Of a DNA stretch of 64,000 nt, positions 63,940 to 64,000 are shown one piece after another (within the stretch, counting starts at the first letter, position 1; each line of letters begins with the position of its first letter). The notes beneath the pieces were generated by a model, which was not told the origin of the DNA, searched no databases, and saw only the letters and a program-made list of their open reading frames with translations. Both the position numbers and the translations under genes were made by a program. This DNA is from an uncultured Phocaeicola sp. (GTDB taxonomy: Bacteria; Bacteroidota; Bacteroidia; Bacteroidales; Bacteroidaceae): assembly GCA_944320815.1 (NCBI GenBank), contig CALUIZ010000006.1, positions 49,530-113,529 on the forward strand, written 5' to 3'.

Positions 63940-64000
63940 GTTTTTCATAGTATTAGATTTAAGGTTAACAAAGGTTGGAGTACAGCGGTACTCCTTTTTT
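63940..64000 (+). ncRNA. Conserved small-RNA-like element with promoter and terminator (copy 2)
   Basis: Shares GTGTTTTTCAT and GTATTAGATTTAAGGTTAA with the element at 16.7 kb and ends in a terminator with stem GGAGTAC/GTACTCC (63977-63994) plus T-run at the window edge. Core conserved, terminator stem replaced; predicted length about 60 nt. Confidence 0.65.

Overview
The window looks like chromosomal DNA from a fairly GC-rich member of the Bacteroidales, most likely Bacteroidaceae. Five things point there. The ATP synthase operon has the Bacteroidetes order atpD-C-(membrane protein)-B-E-F-H-A-G, with a long, signal-peptide-bearing subunit a. Promoters are of the Bacteroides -33 (TTTG) / -7 (TAnnTTTG) type. 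Several families are largely confined to this order (DUF4836, DUF4248, DUF4494, the 'smalltalk' micro-protein). Serine biosynthesis is arranged serC-serA-DUF1015. No tRNA, rRNA, transposase, integrase or CRISPR array was seen.

Layout. 0-7.3 kb: the F1Fo ATP synthase operon on the minus strand. 7.5-14 kb: minus-strand housekeeping and envelope genes (YjbQ, an ABC permease/ATPase pair, a DUF4836 lipoprotein, RsmE, a bifunctional nuclease, a nucleoside permease). 14-19.3 kb: envelope and polysaccharide genes (an SLBB export protein, a WecA/MraY-type transferase, and the trio HU-like protein, smalltalk, amidase). 19.3-22.2 kb: L,D-transpeptidase, YigZ and an EamA exporter. 22.3-24.8 kb: an EcoRII/Dcm-like restriction-modification (RM) pair. 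25-30.5 kb: DUF1015, SerA, SerC and a DbpA-like helicase. 30.7-36.1 kb: a replication-flavoured stretch with a DnaB paralogue, a winged-helix initiator-like protein, DUF4248, a 214-bp tandem repeat and the main dnaB. 36.1-46 kb: a six-gene MacAB/TolC-type efflux operon containing an S41 peptidase, divergent from an NtrC-type regulator and its kinase. 49.1-51 kb: an EcoRV-like RM pair. 51-62.6 kb: housekeeping genes (ispE, an RluA-family synthase, an HD hydrolase, proS, a LolC/E-type permease, an aminotransferase, a fucose-isomerase-like protein, DUF4494, YggS, a dihydroorotate-dehydrogenase-like protein). 62.7-63.8 kb: a solitary HpaII-type endonuclease. The window closes with a small-RNA-like element that also occurs at 16.7 kb.

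How parts fit together. The tolC operon has a near-consensus sigma-54 promoter about 30-45 bp upstream of its first codon and an imperfect palindrome further upstream, while the divergent neighbour is a sigma-54 activator with its kinase; this makes a self-contained signal-responsive efflux switch. Three different type II restriction specificities (predicted CCWGG, GATATC and CCGG) fall within 41 kb, the last without a visible methylase. The intergenic spaces carry a family of palindromic REP-like elements with compensatory base changes in their stems, which look like genuine conserved structures rather than chance palindromes.
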